Below, piece by piece: positions 51,452 to 61,015 of a DNA stretch of 64,000 nt. A program made the position numbers and the translations under genes. Source of the DNA: an uncultured Flavobacteriaceae bacterium (GTDB taxonomy: Bacteria; Bacteroidota; Bacteroidia; Flavobacteriales; Flavobacteriaceae); assembly GCA_947494325.1 (NCBI GenBank), contig CANLUS010000003.1:1-64000 (forward strand). Direction: 5' to 3'. Numbering within the stretch: the stretch's first letter is position 1; each line of letters opens with the position of its first letter. Below the pieces are notes generated by a model. It had not been told where the DNA came from and did no database searches. It saw only the letters and a program-made list of their open reading frames with translations.

Positions 51452-52459
51452 TTAATCTTCACTAACTTTTAGAACCAATTTTCCTAGTTTTTCACCAGAA
51501 AATAAACGTAAGAAGGTGTCATAAAAATTCTCAATACCTTCATAGACATCTTCTTTAGATTTTAATTTACCCTGGGCCATCCATTGTCCCATTTGCATCG
51601 CTGCGGTTTGATAATCTTTAGCATGGTCGAATACTACCATTCCTTTCATGGAAGCACGATTTACCAATAATGACAAATAATTTGAAGGACCTTTAATGGC
51701 GGTTTTGTTATTGTATTGAGAAATTGCACCACAGATAACAATTCTAGCGCGCATAGCTAATCTAGTTAAAGCTAAATCTAAAATTTCACCACCTACATTA
51801 TCAAAATATACATCAATACCTTTTGGGAAATGTTCTTTTAATTTACTAGCTATATTGTCGTTTTTATAATCGATAGCACCGTCAAAACCAAGTGTATCAA
51901 CCAAATAGTTACATTTATCGGCACCACCAGCAATTCCGATAACGGTACAGTTTTTAATTTTAGCAATTTGTCCAACGATACTTCCTACAGCGCCCGCTGC
52001 TCCAGATACCAACACAGTATCACCTTCTTTTAATTCTCCCACTTCTAAAATTCCGAAATATGCTGTCATACCTGGCATACCAAGTGCACCGGTATACGTA
52101 GGCAACGGGGCCAGATTCGGATCAACTTTATGCCAACCTTTACCATCTGTTACAGTGTACTGTTGTACTCCAGGGTTGCCATATACATGGTCACCTACAC
52201 TAAAAGTTGGGTTCTTTGAAGTGATAACTTTACCTACACCACCAGCTCTCATGACTTCATTTATTTGTACCGGCGCGATATATGATTTGGCATCATTAAG
52301 CCATCCCCTCATGGCCGGATCCAAAGAAATATATTCACATTGGACTAAAATTTCACCATCGTTTGGCGTTGGTATTGCAGTTTCTACAAGCTTCCATGTA
52401 TCTTTTTCTGGTAAGCCAATTGGTCGTTTTTGTAATAGTAATTGTTTGTTTAATGTCAT
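51452..52459 (-). CDS. NADP-dependent medium-chain oxidoreductase (leukotriene B4 dehydrogenase / CurA-like)
   Basis: The MDR superfamily member of 335 residues reduces enones or acts as a 2-alkenal reductase. N-terminal LLQKRPIGLPEKDTWKLVETAIPTPNDGEILVQCEYISLDPAMRG is characteristic of the CurA/PTGR group; the Rossmann motif is VLVSGAAGAVGSIVGQIAK near residue 155. A longer frame starts at 52480, but it would overlap the DUF1569 stop; the internal Met gives a 10-bp gap and the normal N terminus. It follows the DUF1569 gene on the same strand. Confidence 0.9.
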   Translation of the reverse strand: MTLNKQLLLQKRPIGLPEKDTWKLVETAIPTPNDGEILVQCEYISLDPAMRGWLNDAKSYIAPVQINEVMRAGGVGKVITSKNPTFSVGDHVYGNPGVQQYTVTDGKGWHKVDPNLAPLPTYTGALGMPGMTAYFGILEVGELKEGDTVLVSGAAGAVGSIVGQIAKIKNCTVIGIAGGADKCNYLVDTLGFDGAIDYKNDNIASKLKEHFPKGIDVYFDNVGGEILDLALTRLAMRARIVICGAISQYNNKTAIKGPSNYLSLLVNRASMKGMVVFDHAKDYQTAAMQMGQWMAQGKLKSKEDVYEGIENFYDTFLRLFSGEKLGKLVLKVSED

Positions 52460-52469
52460 TTTTCGTTTT

Positions 52470-52913
52470 TTATAATCCAAATTGTCTTAAATGATGATCT
52501 AGATGTTTGTATTGCATTTGTCCCCATTGGTCTTTGGTAAAGTGTCCAAATCCAGGATGTGGATCCCATGTTTCTTTTTCTCGCTGAGCATTTAGTTGGT
52601 TCATTAATTCCTTTAATGTAGCCAATTCTTCATCAAAATTTTTCTGTTCTTTTACTCTCAGAGCCTTAGCCGTTGGCAAATTTTTCGACCAAGGTTTATC
52701 ATTGTATAAAGATTTTTTAAAAAACACTTTGGCCAACCAATTTGGTTTCATGCCATAATGATTAATACCAAGCATAATATTCAATGGTCCTTGACAATGA
52801 TGTAGCATCTGAGCGGCATCCATTTTCCCCCATTGTTGCGGAGTATCACTCGCTATATTTGCCAGTCGATTTTCTATTTCCGCGAAAGCGTTTGTATCAA
52901 AAAGAGTTTTCAT
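52470..52913 (-). CDS. DUF1569 (DinB-like) protein
   Basis: A 147-residue protein with the DinB-like four-helix bundle pattern of DUF1569: RLANIASDTPQQWGKMDAAQMLHHCQGPLNIMLG, NFDEELATLKELMNQLNA, and the C-terminal MQYKHLDHHLRQFGL. The histidines in MLHHC and HLDHH can make the metal triad of the fold. Activity is unknown; related proteins are thiol transferases. It stands 10 bp before the oxidoreductase gene. Confidence 0.85.
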   Translation of the reverse strand: MKTLFDTNAFAEIENRLANIASDTPQQWGKMDAAQMLHHCQGPLNIMLGINHYGMKPNWLAKVFFKKSLYNDKPWSKNLPTAKALRVKEQKNFDEELATLKELMNQLNAQREKETWDPHPGFGHFTKDQWGQMQYKHLDHHLRQFGL

Positions 52914-52994
52914 TTTAAATAAAAATTGGTTGCCTTGTAAAAATAAGGAGAATTATTCGTCTTATTAAAAGAATTTTAATTTTAAATCTCTCCT

Positions 52995-53741
52995 ATGAAA
53001 CAAAAAAGTATCCTTGTTATAACGATTTTAATGGTCAGTGTTTTTATAGTTGCGTTTAGTTCGAAAAAGGAATCTTCGAACGAGTCATTTGCGATTGTTG
53101 AGTTATATACTTCTCAAGGATGCAGTAGTTGTCCGAGAGCCGATAAAGTATTAGAACAAATTGCAGTGACCTACGCCGATAAGAACGTATTTGCCTTTGG
53201 GTTTCATGTAGATTATTGGGATCGATTGGGTTGGAAAGATACCTTTAGTAAACGTGAATATTCACAACGGCAGTACGCCTATGGACAAAGATTTAAGAAT
53301 GCATCGGTGTACACTCCGCAAATGATTGTTAATGGATCAGTGGAGTTTAATGGTGGAGATAGGGTAAAGGCATTTAATTTGATTAATCAGCGTCTAAAAG
53401 CAACGGTATTGACTAAGCTTGAAGGAAAAGTGAGCGAATTTGAAACGACATTACCCATTGAATATAGTATATCTGATATACCATATGATCAATATACCAT
53501 CAATATTGCCTTGGTGAAAAATAAGGAAAAAGTACGTATACAAAGAGGCGAGAACTCAAATAAACAGATTGTGTATCACAATATCGTAATTGATCTTAAA
53601 ACCTTAGATTCGAGCAAAAAAGGGAAGGTTGTTTTAGAGAAACCTATAGATTATAAGAAGGATAACTATTCAGTGGTCTTGTTTGTACAAGAAAAAAATA
53701 ATGGACCAATTATAAATGCTAAGAAATTAGGTCATTCCTGA
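52995..53741 (+). CDS. DUF1223 secreted thioredoxin-like protein
   Basis: A 248-residue protein with a signal peptide (ILMVSVFIVAFSS). The DUF1223 domain begins IVELYTSQGCSSCPRADKVLEQIA, with a CSSC redox motif (about residues 45-48) in a thioredoxin-like position, followed by FAFGFHVDYWDRLGWKDTFS and YAYGQRFKNASVYTPQMIVNG. The family has the thioredoxin fold and is probably a periplasmic oxidoreductase of unknown substrate. It is transcribed towards era; the 3' ends overlap by 10 bp. Confidence 0.9.
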   Translation: MKQKSILVITILMVSVFIVAFSSKKESSNESFAIVELYTSQGCSSCPRADKVLEQIAVTYADKNVFAFGFHVDYWDRLGWKDTFSKREYSQRQYAYGQRFKNASVYTPQMIVNGSVEFNGGDRVKAFNLINQRLKATVLTKLEGKVSEFETTLPIEYSISDIPYDQYTINIALVKNKEKVRIQRGENSNKQIVYHNIVIDLKTLDSSKKGKVVLEKPIDYKKDNYSVVLFVQEKNNGPIINAKKLGHS

Positions 53742-54613
53742 TAACCAAATCTTCGCAACTGATTTTTGTTGTTGCGCCAGTCTTTATTGACTTTTACATA
53801 TAATTCGAGATGAATCTTTTTTTGAAAGAACTTTTCTAAATCTTTTCTTGCCTCGGTGCCTACGCGTTTCAATGCACTCCCTTTGTGGCCAATAATAATG
53901 CCTTTTTGAGAATCACGTTCTACCATGATTACCGAACGAATCTTAATAATTTTTGTTTCTTCGAAAAACTCTTCTGTATCAATTTCTACAGAATAAGGAA
54001 TCTCTTTTTTGTAATGCATTAATATCTTTTCGCGGATCGCTTCGTTGACAAAAAAACGTTCGGGTTTATCGGTCAACTGATCTTTCGGGTAAAAGGCAGG
54101 AGATTCTGGTAGTAACTCAACAATTTTATCAAAAATGGTTTGAATATTAAAATTTTCTAATGCTGAAATTGGATAGACCAAAGCATTCGGTACCTTTTCT
54201 TGCCAATAACTCATTTTATCATCTACAATTTCCTGAGAAGATTTGTCAATTTTATTGATAAGCAACAAGACAGGAACTTTCGTATGGGTTATTTTGTTAA
54301 AGAAAGCTTCATCTTTTAAATCAGTTTCTCCAGGCTCGACCATATAAATTAAAATGTCTGCATCCTCAAAAGCAGATTTCACAAAATCCATCATAGATTC
54401 TTGTAATTCATAAGCCGGTTTTATGATACCTGGTGTGTCAGAAAACAGAATCTGAAAATCATCACCATTTACAATACCTAAAATGCGATGTCTTGTTGTC
54501 TGAGCCTTCGAGGTAATAATCGAAAGTCGCTCGCCAACAAAAGCGTTCATCAGCGTTGATTTACCGACATTCGGATTTCCAATAATATTAACGTAGCCCG
54601 CTTTGTGCTTCAT
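53732..54613 (-). CDS. era: GTPase Era
   Basis: An essential GTPase that binds 16S rRNA during 30S maturation. In 293 residues it shows G1 GNPNVGKSTLM (about residues 12-22), G2 TTRHRI, G3 DTPGI (about 59), G4 INKID (about 118) and the C-terminal KH domain with GIIIGHKGSALKRVGTEARKDLEKF near 235. It lies 28 bp downstream of the NhaC gene and may be read from the MFS-trehalase-NhaC transcript. Confidence 0.97.
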   Translation of the reverse strand: MKHKAGYVNIIGNPNVGKSTLMNAFVGERLSIITSKAQTTRHRILGIVNGDDFQILFSDTPGIIKPAYELQESMMDFVKSAFEDADILIYMVEPGETDLKDEAFFNKITHTKVPVLLLINKIDKSSQEIVDDKMSYWQEKVPNALVYPISALENFNIQTIFDKIVELLPESPAFYPKDQLTDKPERFFVNEAIREKILMHYKKEIPYSVEIDTEEFFEETKIIKIRSVIMVERDSQKGIIIGHKGSALKRVGTEARKDLEKFFQKKIHLELYVKVNKDWRNNKNQLRRFGYQE

Positions 54614-54641
54614 AAAGAGAATTTAAAATGCAAAAGTAGGT

Positions 54642-56123
54642 TTAATTTAAGGCAAAGCCTAAAATTAAATAGAATATCACGGTGAGCACACCACCAATAA
54701 TTGCGTAAGGGAACTGCGTTTTTACATGATCAATATGATCACTGGCAGATGCCATAGATGAAATAATTGAAGTGTCTGATATAGGAGAACAATGATCACC
54801 AAAAATACCTCCTCCCAAGGTGGCGGCAACAACAAGGGGTAAATTAGCTTCATGAATATTCGCCATAGGAATAGAAATTGCTAGCATAATGGCAAAAGTT
54901 CCCCACGATGTTCCAGTAGAAAAAGCCATAAAAGAACTAATTAAAAAGACTACAGCAGGCAAAAATTGAGGAGAAAGCCACTCTTTTGACCAGGTCGCTA
55001 CAAATTCTCCTGTACCGAGTTCTTTACACGCATCGCCAATTGCAAAAGCTAATAACATTAATAACGCCAGTGGCATTAATTCGCTAATACCTTTCAAGGT
55101 AATGTCTACCATTTCTTTGGTTCTAATAATACCTTGAATTTTATATAAAATAAACGCTAAAATCAAGGCCGTAATCACAGCATATAAAACAGAGGAAGAT
55201 CCAGAGCCATTGCTAATAGCTTGAAACAAATGGTCAGAAAACGAGCTATAATTTTCGACTTGATTCCATCCGGTGTAGGCTAAATAAATAGGCATGGAAA
55301 ATACCATGGTACCCAATGGTAATATCATATTTATGGCTTTGGCGGAAATTCCTTTTTTCGGTTCAAAAGATGTAACAGCGTCAGATAACATGGGTTTCGA
55401 TCCTTCATTCATTAGTTGACCAGTTTCTCGAGTTCGCTTTTCTGCCTTTGCCATTAATCCAATATCCTTTCGAGAAAATATGGTAATAGTAAGGATAATT
55501 AAAGCTAAAATTGGATAGAAATTATAAGCAATAGAGCTCAGCATTAAACCAAACGGATTTTCTATTCCATGCGTTAATAAGAGTCCCATGATAAATGCGC
55601 CCCATGCATTAAAAGGAATTAAAATAGAGGTTGGAGACGAACTAGAATCTGCAATATAGGCAAGCTTTTCTCTGGGAATTTTTAACTTGTCGAATACAGG
55701 TCTAAAAATGGTACCAACAGTTAACGAACTAATGGTGGTTTCTACAAAAAGAGAGATACCAGTTAGGAGGGCTAAGAATTGAATAATAACACGACTGTAT
55801 CCTGTTTCTTTTTTTTCGAAATATTGAATGATTTTATTTAATCTTTGAATAAAACCTTCGACGCCGCGAGAATATTGAATTAATAACAATAAGGCGCCAA
55901 CCAAGGCACTAAAAATAATAGTTCTAGTGTTTCCTGCATCTTTAAATACATTGACCATAGCCTCAATAGTGGCTAAGGTTCCTGTAAAGAAATTCCAATC
56001 ATTGATAATAATCCATGAAAACCAAATTCCAAAAACCAATGAAATGTATACTTGTTTGGTTCTCAATGCCAATATGATGGCTATAATTGGAGGTAAAATC
56101 GAAAGAAATCCGTAATCGGGCAT
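54642..56123 (-). CDS. Na+/H+ antiporter, NhaC family
   Basis: A membrane protein of 493 residues with eleven or so segments. Family motifs include ADSSSSPTSILIPFNAWGAFIMG near residue 155, SFMAFSTGTSWGTFAIMLAISIPMA near 395 and GGGIFGDHCSPISDTSIISSMAS near 440, all typical of NhaC. It exchanges sodium for protons across the inner membrane, as expected for a marine organism. It begins 4 bp after the trehalase gene, and so may be co-expressed with it; a functional link (osmotic or sodium balance) is only a suggestion. Confidence 0.9.
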   Translation of the reverse strand: MPDYGFLSILPPIIAIILALRTKQVYISLVFGIWFSWIIINDWNFFTGTLATIEAMVNVFKDAGNTRTIIFSALVGALLLLIQYSRGVEGFIQRLNKIIQYFEKKETGYSRVIIQFLALLTGISLFVETTISSLTVGTIFRPVFDKLKIPREKLAYIADSSSSPTSILIPFNAWGAFIMGLLLTHGIENPFGLMLSSIAYNFYPILALIILTITIFSRKDIGLMAKAEKRTRETGQLMNEGSKPMLSDAVTSFEPKKGISAKAINMILPLGTMVFSMPIYLAYTGWNQVENYSSFSDHLFQAISNGSGSSSVLYAVITALILAFILYKIQGIIRTKEMVDITLKGISELMPLALLMLLAFAIGDACKELGTGEFVATWSKEWLSPQFLPAVVFLISSFMAFSTGTSWGTFAIMLAISIPMANIHEANLPLVVAATLGGGIFGDHCSPISDTSIISSMASASDHIDHVKTQFPYAIIGGVLTVIFYLILGFALN

Positions 56124-56127
56124 AATT

Positions 56128-58002
56128 TTAATTAAATAATTCGTCGGGATGTATCAATTCATTTAAAGAATCTTTAAATGTATCCGGCAAGATACTTAAT
56201 CCGTATAAATAAGAAGCATTCATCCAACCAAAACCTTCTCGGGTAATGTATTCGAAATCAGTTCCCACATTGCCATATTCTGCAAAGACCTTATGGGTTG
56301 CAGTTACAACGTCATATTTTTCTGGAATAGTTCCATTGTAATCTACTGCATTTTTTGTGATCATCCAAAGCCAACGATATATCAATTCGTGGGCTTCTTT
56401 TTCGAAATTGTAATTTAATAAACCTTTCCAGATCATCATTTGATGAGGTGCCCATCCATTGGGAAAATCCCATTGACGAGCAGGTCTATCTTTAGATATT
56501 TCCCCGCGAGAGGCTTCTGTAGAGCCCGCAATTCCTCCTAAGCACGTTAATTTTGGAAGCGTATTTTTTACTAAAACATTAGCTGTTTTCATATCAGGTA
56601 TACCCGCCCAAAGAGGAATTAATGAAGTCGCCGCAACAAATGGAACTTGTTTTTTATCGACAATGTCATAATCGTAAAAAATACGATCATGAGCGTTCCA
56701 TAAATATTTTTGCATAAGACTTTTTCGAGTAGAGGCTTTTTTATTCCAATAAGTCGAATCATAGAGCTTTCCAGTATCCGAAATATATGAATCATCACAA
56801 TAGGTTTTGATGAGGTATTCAAAGTCTTTTTCGTATTTGTACAAAAAAGAATTCAGCTCAACTGAGTTCAAATGAGCACATCTGTTTTCTAATCGATAGG
56901 AGGTGTCATGCCCATTTTCTCTTACGCTACGGTCGTGTATAAAATAAGTGTCTAGCTCAGTATTTTTTAGTTCACGTTTAAAGTATGCTTTTTCATAAGC
57001 TTTTATAGACAGTTTTGCAGCCTTCGCATATGGTTTTAATACGGCATTATAATGACCTTCTTCTACTTCGGGCGGTAGTCCAATACCTTCGGCTAAATAA
57101 CGATTTAAGCCATTTTTCGTGAGACGTTTGCCTAGAACCATCCAAACCGTTTCATATTCCTTGATCGCTGTTGTTAAATGACTTTTTAACCAACCTTGAT
57201 CCGCTCCTTTTACCTTTTGTTCAAAAACTTCGCGTATCAATGAGCTATAAAAAGGCGGTTGTGTACGGGTTAAGTAATAGGTTCTATTGGCATTTAAAAT
57301 TTTACCGTAATGTTCAATCTCATATTGAAAATTATCAGCCATGGATTTCGCCAGATCTTTTTTCGGCCCGAGTAGGAGCCCGATCGATTCAAAATAACTA
57401 TCCCATCCATACATTTCGTTAAATCTACCTCCAGGTACGGCAAAAGGAACACCTTTTAATTCGCCATCAACTTCTTGCAATTTTAAGGCTAAAATTCCAG
57501 GTTTGTCATTAATACTTAAGACATAAGTGGGTGTAATTTCCTTTGGTAATTTGATGATTTCTAAATAAGGTAGCGCGTCTTCTAATGTTTTATAATACTT
57601 AAAGGCTCGCTCATCACTATGGGGTACATATATTCGTTGTTTCGTTGAAGAAGATTTTTCATCGGTTAGAATCTGATGCAAGCCTGCTTTATCTATGGAT
57701 CTCGTTAACCCTTCCCAATAATAATCTTCAATCATACGCTTAAAACGATCGATAGGTTTTTCAAAGATATGTTTGGTGTTTATATATGACGCTTTCTTTT
57801 CCTTGGCAATAATGAGTTCTTGCAATAAATTGGAAAGATAGTATGTCCCATTTATGGTAACTTCTGTAGAAGTTCCGTTAAGATCTTTCAAAAGATATTG
57901 TTGAGGTCCTTTATCTTCTATGGTAATCCTTTTGTCTCCGTCGGTATCTTCCTGTTGAAGCAGTGCCACTAGAGTCTTTTCAATATCAAGCTTGAGCTGC
58001 AT
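56128..58002 (-). CDS. GH37 trehalase, neutral-trehalase-like, cytosolic
   Basis: Splits trehalose to two glucose. The 624-residue protein has both GH37 signatures: VPGGRFNEMYGWDSYF near residue 187 and RQWDFPNGWAPHQ near 509, plus EKYDV and EYITREGFGWMNASY close to the end. The catalytic acid region reads RENGHDTSYR instead of RESGWD. There is no signal peptide. Residues 19-30, DTDGDKRITIED, form a perfect EF-hand-type loop and match the calcium-binding segment of fungal neutral trehalases. It overlaps the MFS gene by 17 bp, so sugar uptake and cleavage are coupled. Confidence 0.88.
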   Translation of the reverse strand: MQLKLDIEKTLVALLQQEDTDGDKRITIEDKGPQQYLLKDLNGTSTEVTINGTYYLSNLLQELIIAKEKKASYINTKHIFEKPIDRFKRMIEDYYWEGLTRSIDKAGLHQILTDEKSSSTKQRIYVPHSDERAFKYYKTLEDALPYLEIIKLPKEITPTYVLSINDKPGILALKLQEVDGELKGVPFAVPGGRFNEMYGWDSYFESIGLLLGPKKDLAKSMADNFQYEIEHYGKILNANRTYYLTRTQPPFYSSLIREVFEQKVKGADQGWLKSHLTTAIKEYETVWMVLGKRLTKNGLNRYLAEGIGLPPEVEEGHYNAVLKPYAKAAKLSIKAYEKAYFKRELKNTELDTYFIHDRSVRENGHDTSYRLENRCAHLNSVELNSFLYKYEKDFEYLIKTYCDDSYISDTGKLYDSTYWNKKASTRKSLMQKYLWNAHDRIFYDYDIVDKKQVPFVAATSLIPLWAGIPDMKTANVLVKNTLPKLTCLGGIAGSTEASRGEISKDRPARQWDFPNGWAPHQMMIWKGLLNYNFEKEAHELIYRWLWMITKNAVDYNGTIPEKYDVVTATHKVFAEYGNVGTDFEYITREGFGWMNASYLYGLSILPDTFKDSLNELIHPDELFN

Positions 58003-59212
58003 ACTGCGTTGTTAATTTTTTAAGAATAAAATAAGAAATCAATAATAAGCCCATAGGTACTAGCGTATAGTAAAATGCATTTTCTGGCCCTTGGTTTTTA
58101 AATAACCATCCAATAATTCTTGAGCCGAGCGTTCCCCCTAATGCAGAAAAGACAACAATTAATCCTGTCATAGGGCTATGCAATTTTTTTGGCAAAGCAC
58201 TTAATACAACCGAGTTCAACAAAGGATATATTGGAGCAATAAACAACCCCACAATAGGAAATGCGAAACCAATTAATGGAATATCTTTTAAACTTGTAAT
58301 TTCTCCAACGGAGGTATTGATTGTTTTTGGTAACACAAAGACGACTAAGAGCATAGCACAAATGGTACAGAAAGTGAGCACCCAAATCCAATTAATCTTT
58401 TTTGTAATAACACCTGCTAGTAGTCTCCCTATGGCAAGGCATATAGCTAAAATGCTTGCCATCATTATACTAATATTTTCGGGCAAGTGTAATACTTTGT
58501 CATTGAATGAAGGTAGCCAGGTCATAATACCTTGTTCAATCATGACAAATAAAAATGCACTGATCACAAAGACTATGATCAAAATTTTTGCCATGAGCCC
58601 AAACATCTGTTTGAAATCATCTAGAAGATTAGCCCCTGGTATTTCAGGTTGATTTTCAAATTTTGTAAAAAGTAAAAAAAGAAATGAAACAATAGAGAGC
58701 GCCGCTAATAACCAGTACACATTTAGCCATGCATCAGGCTCAGATTCGTTATTAAAAGCAGGAAATAAAAAGTAAGCAAGTGCAATTCCAATCATAAAAA
58801 CCCCTTCAATACTACTCATTAAACTATTATGCTCTTTTTCATTAGAAGTTACCATTCCGATCATGGAATATACAGATACCTTAATTAAAGCGAAGGCGAC
58901 TCCTACTGTTGCAAAGAGTAATTTAGCAGTATCAAATGAATTGCCAAAATACATAGCTACACATGCAAATGAAACCAACGCCAAGGCAATGAGCATTGCT
59001 TTCTTATAGCCTAATCTGGGTAAAAATGAGGCAATAAAAAATGAGACTATCGCGATGGGTAAATCTTTAAATGCTTCTAGGATGCTTGCCTGCACTTCGT
59101 CGACGCCATAGTTGTTCTGAGATTTCAAAATAACGATACCGACGCTATTCAATAATATGGCAAAGACGAAATAGTTTATGTAGAGTGATAATTTGATTCC
59201 GATGCTCTTCAT
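57986..59212 (-). CDS. MFS transporter, probably for trehalose or a similar sugar
   Basis: A 408-residue protein with twelve membrane segments: IGIKLSLYINYFVFAILLNSVGIVI first, LPRLGYKKAMLIALALVSFA between helices two and three, and VALIKVSVYSMIGMVTSNEKEHNSLMSSIEGVFMIG in the middle. It is a generic major facilitator; the substrate is inferred from its translational overlap with trehalase. It is the first gene of the leftward unit MFS-trehalase-NhaC-era and is divergent from the GH32 gene. Confidence 0.82.
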   Translation of the reverse strand: MKSIGIKLSLYINYFVFAILLNSVGIVILKSQNNYGVDEVQASILEAFKDLPIAIVSFFIASFLPRLGYKKAMLIALALVSFACVAMYFGNSFDTAKLLFATVGVAFALIKVSVYSMIGMVTSNEKEHNSLMSSIEGVFMIGIALAYFLFPAFNNESEPDAWLNVYWLLAALSIVSFLFLLFTKFENQPEIPGANLLDDFKQMFGLMAKILIIVFVISAFLFVMIEQGIMTWLPSFNDKVLHLPENISIMMASILAICLAIGRLLAGVITKKINWIWVLTFCTICAMLLVVFVLPKTINTSVGEITSLKDIPLIGFAFPIVGLFIAPIYPLLNSVVLSALPKKLHSPMTGLIVVFSALGGTLGSRIIGWLFKNQGPENAFYYTLVPMGLLLISYFILKKLTTQYAAQA

Positions 59213-59317
59213 GTAGTTTTTTTTTGAAATCTTAAAAAAAGAAATTGTAAATCTTGAGAAGCTAAATTATGTAAAATTAGTCTTCGAATGTATGGCCCAA
59301 TTATTTAAATATCAACT

Positions 59318-59329
59318 AAAACGATTTCG
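59318..59329. promoter_or_regulatory. LacI-like half-palindrome in the divergent MFS/GH32 intergenic region
   Basis: AAAACGATTTCG follows the pattern nAAAnCGnTTTn seen in the two sites before susC. It lies about 110 bp from either gene start. The 216-bp region also has CAAATGTA at 59355-59362, which on the minus strand is a TACATTTG -7-like word for the MFS gene, without a -33 partner. Confidence 0.35.
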
Positions 59330-59428
59330 TAAAAAATTAATAGAATTGTTAAAACAAATGTAATTTGTAAGCTCTTAATATGATTTATTTTTAATTAATT
59401 TGCTAAGGAGATTATTAAAAAAGATAAC

Positions 59429-60997
59429 ATGATTCGTAAAAATTCATTGAAATATTCACTTTTACTAATGTCTATTATTGTTTTAAATTCATGTGTGAAA
59501 AATCAGAAAAAAGAAATGAAGATTGATGTTGAAAAATCAGAAGTATTGATAACAAATTTTAAAGAACAATTTAGACCTCAATTTCATTTCACACCGCAAG
59601 AGAAATGGATGAATGACCCTAACGGGTTGGTTTATCACAAAGGTATATATCATTTATTCTACCAATATTACCCAGATGATATTGTTTGGGGACCGATGCA
59701 TTGGGGGCACGCGACGAGTGAAGATTTAATTTCTTGGAATCATAAGCCGATAGCCTTATTTCCAGATGAACATGGTTTGATTTTTTCGGGGAGTGCCGTA
59801 GTTGACAAAGAGAATAGTTCTGGTTTTGGTACAAAAGAGAATCCTCCTTTGGTGGCAATTTTCACTTATCATTTAATGGAAGGGGAGAAGGCTGGTAGAA
59901 AAGATTTTCAAACGCAAGGCATTGCCTACAGTTTAGATAATGGGGATACTTGGACAAAATACGAGGGAAACCCCGTAATTGGTAATGAAAACATCAAAGA
60001 CTTTAGAGACCCTAAGGTTTTTTGGCATCATGAAACGAATCAATGGATTATGTTGTTAGTAGCAGGCGATCACGCAAAAATATATAGTTCATCGGATTTA
60101 AAGTCTTGGAAATATGTTAGTGATTTTGGAAAAGATAAAGGCGCACATGGAGGTGTTTGGGAATGCCCCGATTTATTCAAACTAAAGGTGGAAGGAACTG
60201 AAGAAGAAAAATGGGTGTTGCTGATTAGTATCAACCCAGGTGCTCCTAATGGAGGTTCAGGAACGCAATATTTCGTTGGAGATTTTGATGGGGAAACCTT
60301 TATTAGTGAGCATGATGAAGAAAAGTGGATTGATTATGGTACTGATAATTATGCAGGAGTTACCTATAATAATACACCAAACAATGAACGTATTTTTATA
60401 GGTTGGATGAGTAATTGGAACTATGCAAGAGATACACCAACTAAAACATGGCGTAGCGCTATGACCTTACCTCGAGAATTGACATTACACAAAAAGAAGA
60501 AGGCCTATTTTTTAAAAAACTATCCAATTCCGGCGTTCGATAAGCAACTAGAGGAGATTGATAATATGTCCCAGCGAAATATGAAAACAATCACTTTGGA
60601 TAGTCTTGATTTCAATCAAACAAATATCAGCTTTGAACTTTCTTTGCGAGAAAATTTCGAATTACAGCTTAAGAACACGAAAAATGAAGTTGTAAAATTT
60701 CAAGTTGATGCCGCTAAAAATGAATTGAGATTAGATAGAAGACAATCTGGATTAGTAGATTTTGAGAAAAGTTTCGGAGCGACCGTTCATAAACAATCTT
60801 ATGAGCCGCAAAATGAGTTGGTGGAAGTTAGGATAATTATTGATCAATCTTCTATTGAGATATTTGTAGATAAAGGACGATATGTCTTTACTGATCAGAT
60901 TTTTCCAACAGAAAATTACAAAACACTTCTAATTAATTCCGACGAAACAGAAGCTATAAAGGATTTTAAAATTAAATCAGTGAATACTATCTGGTAA
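59429..60997 (+). CDS. GH32 fructan hydrolase / invertase, lipoprotein
   Basis: A 522-residue glycoside hydrolase with lipoprotein signal (SIIVLNSCVKN, Cys at residue 22), so it is membrane-anchored. The five-bladed propeller carries the GH32 catalytic triad: nucleophile D63 in WMNDPNG, D194 in FRDPKVFW (transition-state stabiliser) and E245 in WECPDLF (acid/base). A C-terminal beta-sandwich follows from about residue 390. It cleaves beta-fructosides such as levan, inulin or sucrose; the exact preference is not readable. AAGGAG lies 24 bp before the start. It heads the rightward fructose unit. Confidence 0.95.
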   Translation: MIRKNSLKYSLLLMSIIVLNSCVKNQKKEMKIDVEKSEVLITNFKEQFRPQFHFTPQEKWMNDPNGLVYHKGIYHLFYQYYPDDIVWGPMHWGHATSEDLISWNHKPIALFPDEHGLIFSGSAVVDKENSSGFGTKENPPLVAIFTYHLMEGEKAGRKDFQTQGIAYSLDNGDTWTKYEGNPVIGNENIKDFRDPKVFWHHETNQWIMLLVAGDHAKIYSSSDLKSWKYVSDFGKDKGAHGGVWECPDLFKLKVEGTEEEKWVLLISINPGAPNGGSGTQYFVGDFDGETFISEHDEEKWIDYGTDNYAGVTYNNTPNNERIFIGWMSNWNYARDTPTKTWRSAMTLPRELTLHKKKKAYFLKNYPIPAFDKQLEEIDNMSQRNMKTITLDSLDFNQTNISFELSLRENFELQLKNTKNEVVKFQVDAAKNELRLDRRQSGLVDFEKSFGATVHKQSYEPQNELVEVRIIIDQSSIEIFVDKGRYVFTDQIFPTENYKTLLINSDETEAIKDFKIKSVNTIW

Positions 60998-61015
60998 ACT
61001 AACATACGCATAATT

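Noticed and set aside
52460-52480. Longer N terminus of the MDR oxidoreductase
   Set aside because: It would overlap the stop of the upstream gene and adds seven lysine- and arginine-rich residues not typical of the family.
59355-59362. TACATTTG on the minus strand as the promoter of the MFS-trehalase unit
   Set aside because: There is no TTG at the expected -33 distance and the leader would be about 140 nt; not strong enough to list separately.
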